Part shown: piece by piece, positions 9,397-16,845 of the stretch
How the letters are laid out: each line of letters begins with the position of its first letter
Numbering within the stretch: position 1 is the stretch's first letter
From: Peptoniphilus_A genitalis
GTDB taxonomy: Bacteria; Bacillota; Clostridia; Tissierellales; Peptoniphilaceae
NCBI RefSeq assembly: GCF_949769225.1
Contig: NZ_CATKPB010000011.1
Direction: 5' to 3' (one strand)
DNA: 64,000 nt
Translations under genes and position numbers: made by a program
The notes under the pieces: generated by a model
Told to the model about the DNA's origin: nothing
What the model saw: only the letters and a program-made list of their open reading frames with translations
Database searches by the model: none

Positions 9397-9433
9397 AAAA
9401 AAAGTGGCAAACTATCAAAAGATAGTTACCACT
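9397..9433 (-). terminator. Terminator-like hairpin between yabR and tilS
   Basis: On the minus strand GTGGTAACTATC pairs with GATAGTTtGCCAC (one bulge) and is followed by seven T ending about ten bases before the tilS start. It either ends the hup-yabR transcript or attenuates readthrough into tilS-hpt-ftsH. Confidence 0.75.
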
Positions 9434-9434
9434 A

Positions 9435-9812
9435 CTAATTTCTAGAATTCTTCTTCTTTGTCTTTTGATTGTATCTTGCTCTAGCTTCGTCAAGCTTTGT
9501 ATTGCTTTCCTTGAGGAACTTGCTCAAGATGTCTTCGAATCTTTGGTCTACTTTTTCATCCTTAGGCTCTTCTTTTTTCTCAATGGCATCCTTAATTGAA
9601 AGAGCAATCTTTCCCTTTTCATCAATGCTAAGAACCTTGACCTTAACCTCATCACCTTCAGAAATGTGATTATTGATATCTTTAACAAAAGTGTCTGCAA
9701 TTTCTGAAATATGTACTAGACCACTTTTGCCATCTTCTAAATCTACAAAGGCTCCAAACTTAGCAACCTTAGTAACTACACCTTCAACTATATCGCCTGG
9801 CGATAAATCCAT
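9435..9812 (-). CDS. yabR: S1-domain RNA-binding protein (YabR/GSP13-like)
   Basis: A single S1 OB-fold covers about residues 4-75: GDIVEGVVTKVAKFGAFVDL, then GKSGLVHISEI and KVKVLSIDEKGKIALSIK. It is followed by a charged, probably disordered tail rich in Lys/Glu/Asp. Small S1 proteins of this kind associate with ribosomes or RNA; the exact role is not established. It lies between the divIC-like gene and tilS, as yabR does in Bacillus, but spoIIE, which follows yabR there, is absent. Confidence 0.85.
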   Translation of the reverse strand: MDLSPGDIVEGVVTKVAKFGAFVDLEDGKSGLVHISEIADTFVKDINNHISEGDEVKVKVLSIDEKGKIALSIKDAIEKKEEPKDEKVDQRFEDILSKFLKESNTKLDEARARYNQKTKKKNSRN

Positions 9813-9833
9813 AACTTCCTCCTAAATTTTATT

Positions 9834-10148
9834 TTAAATACCCTTATCAGTATTTGTAGTCTTATCCTTGTTCTTGTCAACATAGATAACTTCTCTTGGT
9901 TTAACCATACCCAAATCTTCTCTCGCTACCTTTTCAATAAAATCAGTAGAGGAAGAATTTTCTAGTTCAGAATTCAGATTATCTATTTCAAGTTTTAAAT
10001 TAGAAATTTCTCTATTGTTGGCAGAAATAATCTCAAGTTTTTGATTTCTTAGAGATATTGACTTGCCAATTTTTACTGAGCCAAAAAGTACAGACCCTAT
10101 AATTATAATGGCAAGAGCCAAGGGAAATCTTCTTCTTTTTACCTTCAT
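9834..10148 (-). CDS. divIC: Septum formation initiator DivIC/FtsB-like protein
   Basis: Small bitopic cell-division protein of the FtsB/DivIC family. A basic N terminus (VKRRRFP) precedes one membrane helix (about residues 10-28). A coiled coil (about 32-65, with the pattern ISNLKLEIDNLNSELEN) and the ending VAREDLGMVKPREVIYV are typical of the family, which bridges FtsL and FtsQ/DivIB in the divisome. I chose the ATG at 10148 (104 aa), six bases from GGAG; an upstream ATG at 10163 overlaps the ribosome site. Position in the yab cluster supports the assignment. Confidence 0.88.
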   Translation of the reverse strand: MKVKRRRFPLALAIIIIGSVLFGSVKIGKSISLRNQKLEIISANNREISNLKLEIDNLNSELENSSSTDFIEKVAREDLGMVKPREVIYVDKNKDKTTNTDKGI

Positions 10149-10189
10149 AAGTCTCTCCCACATATATACAATTAGATTATTATCCTCAA

Positions 10190-10432
10190 TTAATCTATCC
10201 TATCATAAAGAGTCTCTGCATCCTTCTTGGAATTCACATCAGAAATATCCTTAACCTTGACCCTAATTTTTCTCTCTCCAAGTTGGAGTGAAATAATGTC
10301 ATCAATGTTAACAGAATCTGATGGTTTGGCAAGCTTGTCGTTAATTTCGACAAGGCCCTTTTCGCAAGCTTCCTTTGCTAGAGTTCTTCTTTTTATAAGT
10401 CTTGAGTTTTTTAAAAATTTATCTAATCTCAT
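10190..10432 (-). CDS. rqcP: S4-domain ribosome quality control factor RqcP (YabO/Hsp15-like)
   Basis: An 80-residue S4 RNA-binding protein: MRLDKFLKNSRLIKRRTLAK opens the S4 fold and GLVEINDKLAKPSDSV closes it. In Bacillus the orthologue binds stalled 50S subunits and helps RqcH add alanine tails. The ATG at 10432 follows GGAG by six bases and gives the usual family N terminus. It sits directly after hup and before the divIC-like gene. The yabP and yabQ sporulation genes found between them in spore formers are missing. Confidence 0.9.
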   Translation of the reverse strand: MRLDKFLKNSRLIKRRTLAKEACEKGLVEINDKLAKPSDSVNIDDIISLQLGERKIRVKVKDISDVNSKKDAETLYDRID

Positions 10433-10500
10433 AATCCTCTCCATCTATGAATATATCAAATAGAGAAGAAAATATCAATACTTAGACAAAATTTGAGCAT

Positions 10501-10522
10501 AAAAAAAGAAGGCCTTGCCTTC
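10501..10522 (-). terminator. Terminator of hup
   Basis: GAAGGC-aag-GCCTTC on the minus strand followed by seven T, directly after the HU gene. It likely separates abundant hup mRNA from the lower-expressed genes behind it. Confidence 0.85.
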
Positions 10523-10529
10523 TCTTTTC

Positions 10530-10808
10530 TTACTTATTAACAGCTTCTTTAAGAGCTTTACCTGATCTGAAAACTGGAGCTTTAGATGCAGGAATCTTAA
10601 TAACTTCTTCTGGATTTCTAGGGTTTCTTCCTTCTCTAGCTTTTCTTTGTCTAACTTCGAAAGTTCCAAATCCAACTAATTGAACTTTTTCTCCGTCTGC
10701 AAGAGCTTCTTGAACTGAAGAAATAAATCCGTTTAAAGCTTGTTCAGCGTCTTTTTTAGTAAGACCTGATTTTTCTGCAATGCTTGCTACTAATTCTGAT
10801 TTGTTCAT
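10530..10808 (-). CDS. hup: HU family DNA-binding protein
   Basis: Histone-like dimer that bends and compacts DNA. The 92-residue sequence is canonical: MNKSELVASIAEKSGLTKKD, then VGFGTFEVRQRKAREGRNP covering the start of the DNA-clamping arm, and IPASKAPVFRSGK. A strong AAGGAGG lies before the ATG. The following terminator and the strong ribosome site fit high expression. It is the only HU gene in this window. Confidence 0.97.
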   Translation of the reverse strand: MNKSELVASIAEKSGLTKKDAEQALNGFISSVQEALADGEKVQLVGFGTFEVRQRKAREGRNPRNPEEVIKIPASKAPVFRSGKALKEAVNK

Positions 10809-10946
10809 TTTATATCCTCCTTGAAGAATTTTCTATAATCTTTCCTTAGTTACAAATCCTTGTAAGTCTTTGATATACAAGACTTCTTAGGGCTTTATTG
10901 CTAAGACTGTTACAATTATAACCTAAGTTCACTTTATTTTCTACAT

Positions 10947-11864
10947 TTATTTTAAAAAAATCGCTATTTTATCCAATTTTTTATAGATTTCATCAAATAT
11001 TTCACGGAAATCCACTAAACCTTCTCTTTCCTTTAAGAAAAGCATTAATAAAGACAGGATTAAAGTGTCAATTTCCTCTTCATAGTCCATGGAAATCCCC
11101 TTAGATTTTTCTATTAAAAGCTTTTTAAGCTTATCAAAATTTTCATCATCTAAGTAAAGGTCCTTGCCTTCTAAAATATTTTCTAGCTGGTCCATAATTA
11201 TTTGGAAATTTTTGCCACTTGTCCTTGGGATGTAGATACAGGACTGGTGATTGTAGTCATCAAGTCTTGGCAGTTTATAAATTTCCACCTTCCTTACAAT
11301 CTCGTCATCAAGACCTGCGTTGGTAATTACATAGGCCATGTCCTCTTCGCTATAGACTTCTTGGAGAAGAAGTGATAAGTCTGATGCGATTCTCTTGTTA
11401 TAGACTTGAGTTATTAGGGTGTCACGCCTTGTGTCAAAGTCAAACTTCTTTGCATCAGAATCTAAAAATAAAAGTCCATCAACGGCATCTCGTCCAACTC
11501 CGGCAAGAACTGGTTCAATAAATGAAATCCCATTTACAATATTTATGTCTTCCTTCTTATCTATTAAGAGCCTCACAGTTTTTTCTGCAACTAGGGGAGT
11601 ACCTGGCACAAAATAATTTATGTCCTCATTCTTAGCTTCTTCTATTAAGATCTCTACTATTTTATTATAAACTTGGTCGAAGCTTTCCATCTCATCGTAC
11701 AAGTAGTCAAAGGACTGGTAAGATATTTTATTTTCCTCAAAAAAAGAAAGGGCTTCATGCCTGTCAGTCCTCAAAAAATTTTTATTTCCATTTTTCATAA
11801 TTTTTACTGCTTCAAGGGTAAGGTCTCTTGAAGAAGTGGATCCAAGTCCAACAACATTTATCAT
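10947..11864 (-). CDS. Tetrapyrrole-methylase/MazG-family protein (YabN-like)
   Basis: The N-terminal ~200 residues follow the SAM-dependent tetrapyrrole methylase fold: INVVGLGSTSSRDLTLEA, then NYFVPGTPLVAEKTV and VNGISFIEPVLAG. This arrangement is known from the N-terminal half of YabN. The C-terminal ~90 residues are helical and acidic, where a MazG pyrophosphohydrolase domain would be expected. They lack an obvious ExxE...ExxD metal site, so the nucleotide-hydrolase part may be degenerate. Start at 11864 (305 aa), with AGGTGA just upstream and TATAAT about 20 bases before. It heads the yab cluster; the substrate is unknown. Confidence 0.8.
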   Translation of the reverse strand: MINVVGLGSTSSRDLTLEAVKIMKNGNKNFLRTDRHEALSFFEENKISYQSFDYLYDEMESFDQVYNKIVEILIEEAKNEDINYFVPGTPLVAEKTVRLLIDKKEDINIVNGISFIEPVLAGVGRDAVDGLLFLDSDAKKFDFDTRRDTLITQVYNKRIASDLSLLLQEVYSEEDMAYVITNAGLDDEIVRKVEIYKLPRLDDYNHQSCIYIPRTSGKNFQIIMDQLENILEGKDLYLDDENFDKLKKLLIEKSKGISMDYEEEIDTLILSLLMLFLKEREGLVDFREIFDEIYKKLDKIAIFLK

Positions 11865-12030
11865 TCTAATCACCTGCTAACATTATACACATAAAGTCTA
11901 CTTGTTTATAAAAAATTTTAATTATATCTTGGCTTTGTTAATAAAAATTTTTTCCCATGCAAGAGAAAAATATTCTAAGCTAATTAACAATTTTAATTTC
12001 CTCAAGTCGTTAATTTTTAATTTCTGCATA

Positions 12031-12053
12031 AAAAAAAGAGGGGTTGCCCCCTC
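12031..12053 (-). terminator. Terminator of the racemase gene
   Basis: GAGGGG-gcaa-CCCCTC on the minus strand followed by eight T. Confidence 0.85.
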
Positions 12054-12063
12054 CTCATAAGGA

Positions 12064-13020
12064 TTAATCAAATCCAAATTTTTCTCTCATTATTTTAAGT
12101 TCTTCATCAGTAAGGTCGTTTTCGTCAACTGGCTCTTGATTTTCTTCTTCAGCCATTTTCTTTTTGTGTTCTTCCACAATCTTATCGTGCTCAGCTATAA
12201 CTGCTAGAGCCACGTCTTGTGGGATTTCAATAGATTTCTTTTCTATTTCAGAAAGTTCAACCTTGCCACCAACGCAGAATTTTTTACCATCTTCAAATTC
12301 ATAAACAAAAACTTCAAGTTCTCCTGCTGGGTTCTTAATTGCAATCTTGTAATCTTCATCAAGCTTATCAATGTCGCTTTCAAGATAATTAACTACAGCT
12401 ACAGTGCCTGATCCACAAGAGCCTTCTCTAAATAAAGTTTCAGAACCTTCTACATAAACGTAAGGAATCATTTCAAGCATTTCCTTGTTGAAGAAAAGAA
12501 CTCCATAGGCTTCGTCCTTGTAATCCTTTTTAAGGACTTCAAGTGCCTTATCTACAAAATCTCTGTCTTCTTCTCCCTCAACAACTAAGTGACTAATTCC
12601 ATGAAGTTTAATAAGAGTGCAGTCCTTGCCAGCTATTGTTAAGTTTTCTCTTCCAATAGGTCCATCTAAGGCTACATAGGCCTTTTGATTTTTAACATCT
12701 GCAATTACATCAGTTGTCCCTTGGTGACCACTTACATAAACTTCAATATCAACAAGTCCATCAGTGTCATAGAAGCCTGCAGAGTAAAGTCCATAAGCTC
12801 TTGTTGCGTTGGCACAAAATTCTCCACCCATCATGTCCATCCTAAGAGGTGCACCTTCATAGGCTGGAGAAATAAATCCAACTTGTTCAACATCCTTATC
12901 TATTTGTTCAATGATACAGTCTGTGTAGGCCTTTCTATATCCTGGATAAACAGGAGCTACAACAAAGCCTGTTATATTTCCACATGGGTTCGCTCTAAAA
13001 TAATTAAAAGTTTTCTTCAT
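12064..13020 (-). CDS. DapF-fold amino acid racemase/epimerase (histidine-racemase-like)
   Basis: Cofactor-independent two-cysteine racemase of the diaminopimelate epimerase fold. The first catalytic cysteine is in MMGGEFCANATRAYG (near 70) and the second in REGSCGSGT (near 205). The opening FNYFRANPCGNITGFV and VEQVGFI resemble the CntK/histidine racemase branch more than true DapF, whose first motif is usually GNxxR with MRxxNxDG. No lysine-pathway genes are adjacent. The last ~45 residues are an unusual acidic tail (EEENQEPVDENDLTDEELK) beyond the normal fold. Start at 13020 with AGAGG six bases upstream (318 aa). Fold is secure; substrate is not. Confidence 0.75.
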   Translation of the reverse strand: MKKTFNYFRANPCGNITGFVVAPVYPGYRKAYTDCIIEQIDKDVEQVGFISPAYEGAPLRMDMMGGEFCANATRAYGLYSAGFYDTDGLVDIEVYVSGHQGTTDVIADVKNQKAYVALDGPIGRENLTIAGKDCTLIKLHGISHLVVEGEEDRDFVDKALEVLKKDYKDEAYGVLFFNKEMLEMIPYVYVEGSETLFREGSCGSGTVAVVNYLESDIDKLDEDYKIAIKNPAGELEVFVYEFEDGKKFCVGGKVELSEIEKKSIEIPQDVALAVIAEHDKIVEEHKKKMAEEENQEPVDENDLTDEELKIMREKFGFD

Positions 13021-13134
13021 AACCATCCTCTTCTCGACTCTAAAAATAAATTTACTCTTTAATTATAGCATACTAAGTTAGTGTTTTTTAACCGCTAATC
13101 TTATCTTACCCGAAATTTAATTTTTAACGCAGAC

Positions 13135-14307
13135 TTATTTTAGATACTTTTTAAGGTCTTCTACCCTATCTGTTCTTTCCCAAGGAAGGTCTAAGTCATT
13201 TCTACCAAAGTGACCATAGGATGCAGTTTGTCTATAAATTGGTCTTAGTAGGTCAAGGTCACGAATAATTGCAGCTGGTCTCATGTCGAAGTTTTCCATA
13301 ATAATTTTTTCGATTTCTTCATGAGAAAGTTTACCAGTTCCAAAAGTTTCTACATAAACTGAAGTTGGTCTTGCAATACCAATTGCATAGGCAAGTCCAA
13401 TTTCAACTTTATCTGCAAGTCCTGCTGCAACAAGATTCTTTGCAATGTATCTTGCGTAGTAGGCACCAGATCTGTCAACCTTTGTTGGATCCTTTCCAGA
13501 GAAAGCTCCACCGCCATGTCTTCCAAAGCCGCCGTAGGTATCAACAATTATTTTTCTACCAGTAAGTCCAGCGTCAGCCATTGGTCCACCAATAACAAAT
13601 CTGCCAGTTGGATTGATGAAAAATTCTGTGTCCTTGTCGATGAATTCTGCTGGCACAACTTTTTCAACAACTTCTCTAATTATATCTTCTCTAATTTGTT
13701 CCATAGAAACATCTGGAGCGTGTTGAGATGATACTACAACATTCTTAAGTCTTACAGGCTTGTCTTCTTCATACTCAACTGTAACTTGAGTCTTGCCATC
13801 TGGTCTTAGGTAGTCAAGAGTTCCATCTTTTCTTACTTCAGTTAATCTTCTTGATAACTTATGAGCAAGCGAAATTGGAAGTGGCATCAACTCTTCAGTT
13901 TCGTTGCAGGCAAAGCCAAACATAATACCTTGGTCCCCTGCTCCAAAGGAGTCAAGTTCATCTACTCCTTCTTCTTTAAACCTGTCGACACCCATGGCTA
14001 TGTCAGATGATTGTTCCTTGATTGCAGATAGGACTGCACAAGTTCTTCCATCGAAACCAAATTTTGCCCTGTTGTATCCAATATCTTCTAGGACTTCTCT
14101 TGCAGTTTTTTCAAAGTCCACATAAGTTTCTGTTGAGATTTCTCCAGTTATAACTATCATTCCTGTGGATGCCATAGTTTCGCATGCCACTCTCGCATTT
14201 TTATCTTCCGCCAAAATCTTATCTAAGATGGCATCTGATATTTGGTCGCAAACTTTGTCAGGATGTCCTTCTGTAACGGACTCTGAACTAAATTGCCATT
14301 TTTTCAT
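13135..14307 (-). CDS. metK: S-adenosylmethionine synthetase
   Basis: Makes SAM from methionine and ATP. Signature blocks are WQFSSESVTEGHPDKVCDQI at the N terminus, GAGDQGIMFGFA near 118 and GGGAFSGKDPTKVDRS near 260 (P-loop-like hexapeptide region). The ATG at 14307 gives 390 aa, the family norm; GGAGG is 11 bases upstream, a slightly long spacing. An in-frame ATG at 14325 overlaps the ribosome site. Expression is controlled by the SAM riboswitch directly upstream. Confidence 0.97.
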   Translation of the reverse strand: MKKWQFSSESVTEGHPDKVCDQISDAILDKILAEDKNARVACETMASTGMIVITGEISTETYVDFEKTAREVLEDIGYNRAKFGFDGRTCAVLSAIKEQSSDIAMGVDRFKEEGVDELDSFGAGDQGIMFGFACNETEELMPLPISLAHKLSRRLTEVRKDGTLDYLRPDGKTQVTVEYEEDKPVRLKNVVVSSQHAPDVSMEQIREDIIREVVEKVVPAEFIDKDTEFFINPTGRFVIGGPMADAGLTGRKIIVDTYGGFGRHGGGAFSGKDPTKVDRSGAYYARYIAKNLVAAGLADKVEIGLAYAIGIARPTSVYVETFGTGKLSHEEIEKIIMENFDMRPAAIIRDLDLLRPIYRQTASYGHFGRNDLDLPWERTDRVEDLKKYLK

Positions 14308-14409
14308 TTTGTTTCTTTCCTCCATTTTAAATACCTTGATTTAATGTATGAATTTATTTTCTTTTTCTATTTGGTCAAATTTATAAAGTCATATAAAATT
14401 TTAATCCAT

Positions 14410-14536
14410 AAAAAAATCCCCACGCAAAAAGTGAGGACCATTAAACCTCATCTTCCAGATAAAAATCTGTGGGATTTAGCACCAACTAGGTTGCCGGGTT
14501 TCACAGTGCCCATTCACTCCACCACTCTCAATAAGG
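14410..14536 (-). ncRNA. SAM-I riboswitch (S-box) with terminator
   Basis: The minus strand carries the S-box core in order: CTTATTGAGAGTGGTGGAG, GGGCACTGTGAAACCCGGCA, ACC, GGTGCTAAATCCCACAG. A terminator hairpin, CCTCAC with GTGGGG (14418-14436), and a T-run follow. When SAM binds, the anti-antiterminator should form and metK transcription should stop. This is textbook feedback on SAM synthetase. Confidence 0.97.
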
Positions 14537-14560
14537 TATTATTTATATTTTGTAGATTAG

Positions 14561-14589
14561 ATTATAGCACTTAAAATTTTTTAGTGCAA
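14561..14589 (-). promoter_or_regulatory. metK promoter inside the end of the upstream gene
   Basis: TTGCAC (minus strand, 14584-14589), a 17-base spacer and TATAAT (14561-14566). The -35 and part of the spacer overlap the last codons and stop of the AEC carrier gene. Transcription would start about 20 bases before the S-box. Confidence 0.8.
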
Positions 14590-15534
14590 CAAATTAAAAT
14601 AGTTCATTAGGGATATGCCTACAGGATAAGTAATAATACTCATGATAAAAGAAAGAGTTATTACCTTTGAAGCAAATTCATGATCTGACTTCATCTGCTT
14701 TGTAAAGATAAAGCAGTTGGCTGCGCATGGAGTTGCCCAAAACACATAGGCTATTCCCAGCTCCATATTTGTAAATCCTAGCTTAACTCCCACTGGTATA
14801 AGAATAAGCGGAGCTAAAACTGTCTTTATAAAGGCTGATGTGAACATAATCTTAAAGTCTGACTTTGATGATTCAAAGTTTAGACTTGCCCCAATTAATA
14901 TAAGGGACATTGGTGTTGAAATCTTTGCCACCATTTCTATCGCCTTATCCACTCCTTGATAAACTGGTAGGTTTAAGAAGTTAAATATTGCACCAAAGAC
15001 TACACCAGCAATCATTGGGTTCTTAATAATTTTTATAAGAATATTAGAAATAGAAATTGACTTGTCTTCTGACTCAGAATAATAAGTCAAGAGGACTATA
15101 GCAGATATGTTGTAAAGAGTAAGTCCAAAGGCAATTATTACTATCATGTGTTCCATTGAAGGAGCTCCATTATAAATTATGTCTAAAATGGGAAAGCCAA
15201 CGTAAACGAAGTTGGACCTATAGGAACAGTGAACGAAGGCAGATAATTTTCTCCTGTCTTTGATACTCATAGACTTACCTATTATAAGAGAAATAAAAAT
15301 TATAAAAATAACTCCCAAAAGAATATAGGCAACATATTTTGGATGAAGGGACTCAATCCTTGCATTCTTTATGTCATAAAATAATTTAAAGGGCAAGGCC
15401 ATGTAAAAGACTATCCATGTTCCCTTGTCTACGAAGTTGTTGTCAATGTATCCTTTTTGTTTTGCAAAGTATCCAAGTAGCAAAACTATAAACACGGGCG
15501 ATACAATATTAAAACCCATAAGTAAGTTGCTCAT
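14581..15534 (-). CDS. AEC-family permease (auxin efflux carrier/malate permease-like)
   Basis: Integral membrane carrier of about ten helices, 317 aa. The inverted-repeat fold of the AEC family is suggested by NIVSPVFIVLLLGYFAKQKGY at the N terminus, FPILDIIYNG, and the C-terminal FWATPCAANCFIFTKQM. Relatives move malate, citramalate or other organic anions by secondary transport; the substrate cannot be read from sequence. Its 3' end contains the metK promoter. It appears to be a single gene, divergent from the exported protein at 15621. Confidence 0.85.
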   Translation of the reverse strand: MSNLLMGFNIVSPVFIVLLLGYFAKQKGYIDNNFVDKGTWIVFYMALPFKLFYDIKNARIESLHPKYVAYILLGVIFIIFISLIIGKSMSIKDRRKLSAFVHCSYRSNFVYVGFPILDIIYNGAPSMEHMIVIIAFGLTLYNISAIVLLTYYSESEDKSISISNILIKIIKNPMIAGVVFGAIFNFLNLPVYQGVDKAIEMVAKISTPMSLILIGASLNFESSKSDFKIMFTSAFIKTVLAPLILIPVGVKLGFTNMELGIAYVFWATPCAANCFIFTKQMKSDHEFASKVITLSFIMSIITYPVGISLMNYFNLLH

Positions 15535-15620
15535 AAAATCACCATATTAAATTATAGGGTAAATATTTAGGCTTGTCGAGGGCAATCTTTTAAAATACAA
15601 TAGACCTAGGAGGTCATGTT

Positions 15621-16523
15621 ATGAAAAAAATAATATCTATAGGGCTTACGTCCCTTGTTTTAATTACAAATGTTTTTGCTGGCGCAAAAGTTTCTAGTCA
15701 AAGCGTCTATGTGGATGGAAAGGACACTGGCGTTAAGGGCTACAACATTAATGACAACAACTACTTTAAGTTAAGAGATATTGCAGCACTACTTGATGGA
15801 AAGGACGCTGAGTTTAATGTTTCTTACGACAATGACAGAGAAGCTGTTATGATTACGAGCAAATCTGACTACAAGAAAACTGAAAATGATCTAGTAGCTT
15901 TAAAGGACAGCGACAGTGAAATAAAAAAATCAACTCACAAGGTTTTTGTAAATGGAGTTAGACATTCCTTTAGCGTCTACACAATTGACGGCTACAATTA
16001 TTTTCAATTGAGACAACTTGGCAAGACAATTGGTTTTGACGTCAACTTTGACGAAAAAAATAATTCTGTCCTAATTGATTCAAAAGCAATTCCTGGTCGT
16101 TCCCTTGTCAACCACCAAGTCGATGTAAAAATTGTTGACTACGCAACTGACTACGAAGAAAAGAACTTAGACATTTTAAAGGACCCTCTTCTTGACATTT
16201 CAAAATTTCTTGCTAATATTAAAAACGAAGTTCTTGCAACAGCTGAAGAAGGCAAGCTTAGTGGCGAATCAATTTATGTTAAGTCAGAAAATATTGTAGA
16301 AGTCCTACCAACTTCTGCTAAGTACAATGGCAAGCTAACTTACACTCCTTATATTAAGATTGACCAAGGAGAAAAATCTGAAGTCTTTCCTTATGAAAAG
16401 GAATTCGAAGTTGCAAAAACTTTAACATCCAAGGGCTTTGACTCTACAAGCGAATTTGAAATTAGTCTTGGAGCAAAGAGCAAGGATCATTTTGTTAAGT
16501 ACTCATCTTTTAAGTATAAATAA
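15621..16523 (+). CDS. Exported protein with copper amine oxidase N-domain-like repeats
   Basis: Starts with a clear signal peptide (MKKIISIGLTSLVLITNVFA). Two copies of the pattern VxVDGK...YNINDNNYFKLRDIAALL and VFVNGV...YTIDGYNYFQLRQLGKTI follow. This is the PF07833-like stalk domain found in many Firmicute surface proteins. The C-terminal ~130 residues are not recognised. No SLH or sortase signal is seen, so it may be secreted or wall-associated. A TACAAT -10 is close by, and a small hairpin, GACCT-agg-AGGTC (15603-15615), covers the Shine-Dalgarno. Function unknown. Confidence 0.75.
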   Translation: MKKIISIGLTSLVLITNVFAGAKVSSQSVYVDGKDTGVKGYNINDNNYFKLRDIAALLDGKDAEFNVSYDNDREAVMITSKSDYKKTENDLVALKDSDSEIKKSTHKVFVNGVRHSFSVYTIDGYNYFQLRQLGKTIGFDVNFDEKNNSVLIDSKAIPGRSLVNHQVDVKIVDYATDYEEKNLDILKDPLLDISKFLANIKNEVLATAEEGKLSGESIYVKSENIVEVLPTSAKYNGKLTYTPYIKIDQGEKSEVFPYEKEFEVAKTLTSKGFDSTSEFEISLGAKSKDHFVKYSSFKYK

Positions 16524-16556
16524 TTTTGGGTATATTAATTATGGAGGTGTTAGAAA

Positions 16557-16766
16557 ATGGAAATTAAAAAAGAAATGTTAATTGGAGAAATTCTTTCAAA
16601 AAAGCCAGAATCAATTGGTACCCTAATGAGTTTTGGAATGGGATGCATCATGTGCCCATCTTCTCAAATGGAAAGTCTTGAAGAAGCAGCAATGGTTCAT
16701 GGTATAGATCCCAATATGCTTGTAGCTGCTCTTAATGAAGATAGCAAAGAAGAAGCAGAAGCTTAA
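16557..16766 (+). CDS. DUF1858-type redox disulfide domain protein
   Basis: A 69-residue protein with the DUF1858 pattern: IGEILSKKPESIGTLMSFGM, then GCIMCPSS with a CxxC pair, then SLEEAAMVHGIDPN. Related short proteins often sit near hybrid cluster proteins and are thought to act in thiol redox or metal chemistry; no such partner is adjacent here. TGGAGGTG precedes the ATG. It lies 33 bases after the exported protein gene, so the two may share a transcript. Confidence 0.85.
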   Translation: MEIKKEMLIGEILSKKPESIGTLMSFGMGCIMCPSSQMESLEEAAMVHGIDPNMLVAALNEDSKEEAEA

Positions 16767-16782
16767 TCTAAAGCTTAATTTT

Positions 16783-16809
16783 GAAGAGGCAGGAGCCTCT
16801 TCTTTTTTT
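16783..16809 (+). terminator. Terminator of the DUF1858 gene
   Basis: GAAGAGGC-agga-GCCTCTTC followed by seven T. Confidence 0.9.
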
Positions 16810-16845
16810 ACATAAATACTTTAATGATTTAATAAGGAGATAATT

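Noticed and set aside
10475..10675. 66-codon ORF over hup
   Set aside because: It is the hup gene read in another minus-strand frame; sequence is low-complexity Leu/Lys and HU is unambiguous.
13350..13731. Several ORFs antisense or out of frame over metK
   Set aside because: They lack ribosome sites and have Gln/Leu- or Ser-rich shadow composition from AT-rich codons of metK.
15603..15615. Hairpin GACCT-agg-AGGTC over the ribosome site as a fourth case of the overlap design
   Set aside because: No U-run before the start codon, only 5 bp, and the upstream gene is divergent, so no terminator function is needed.
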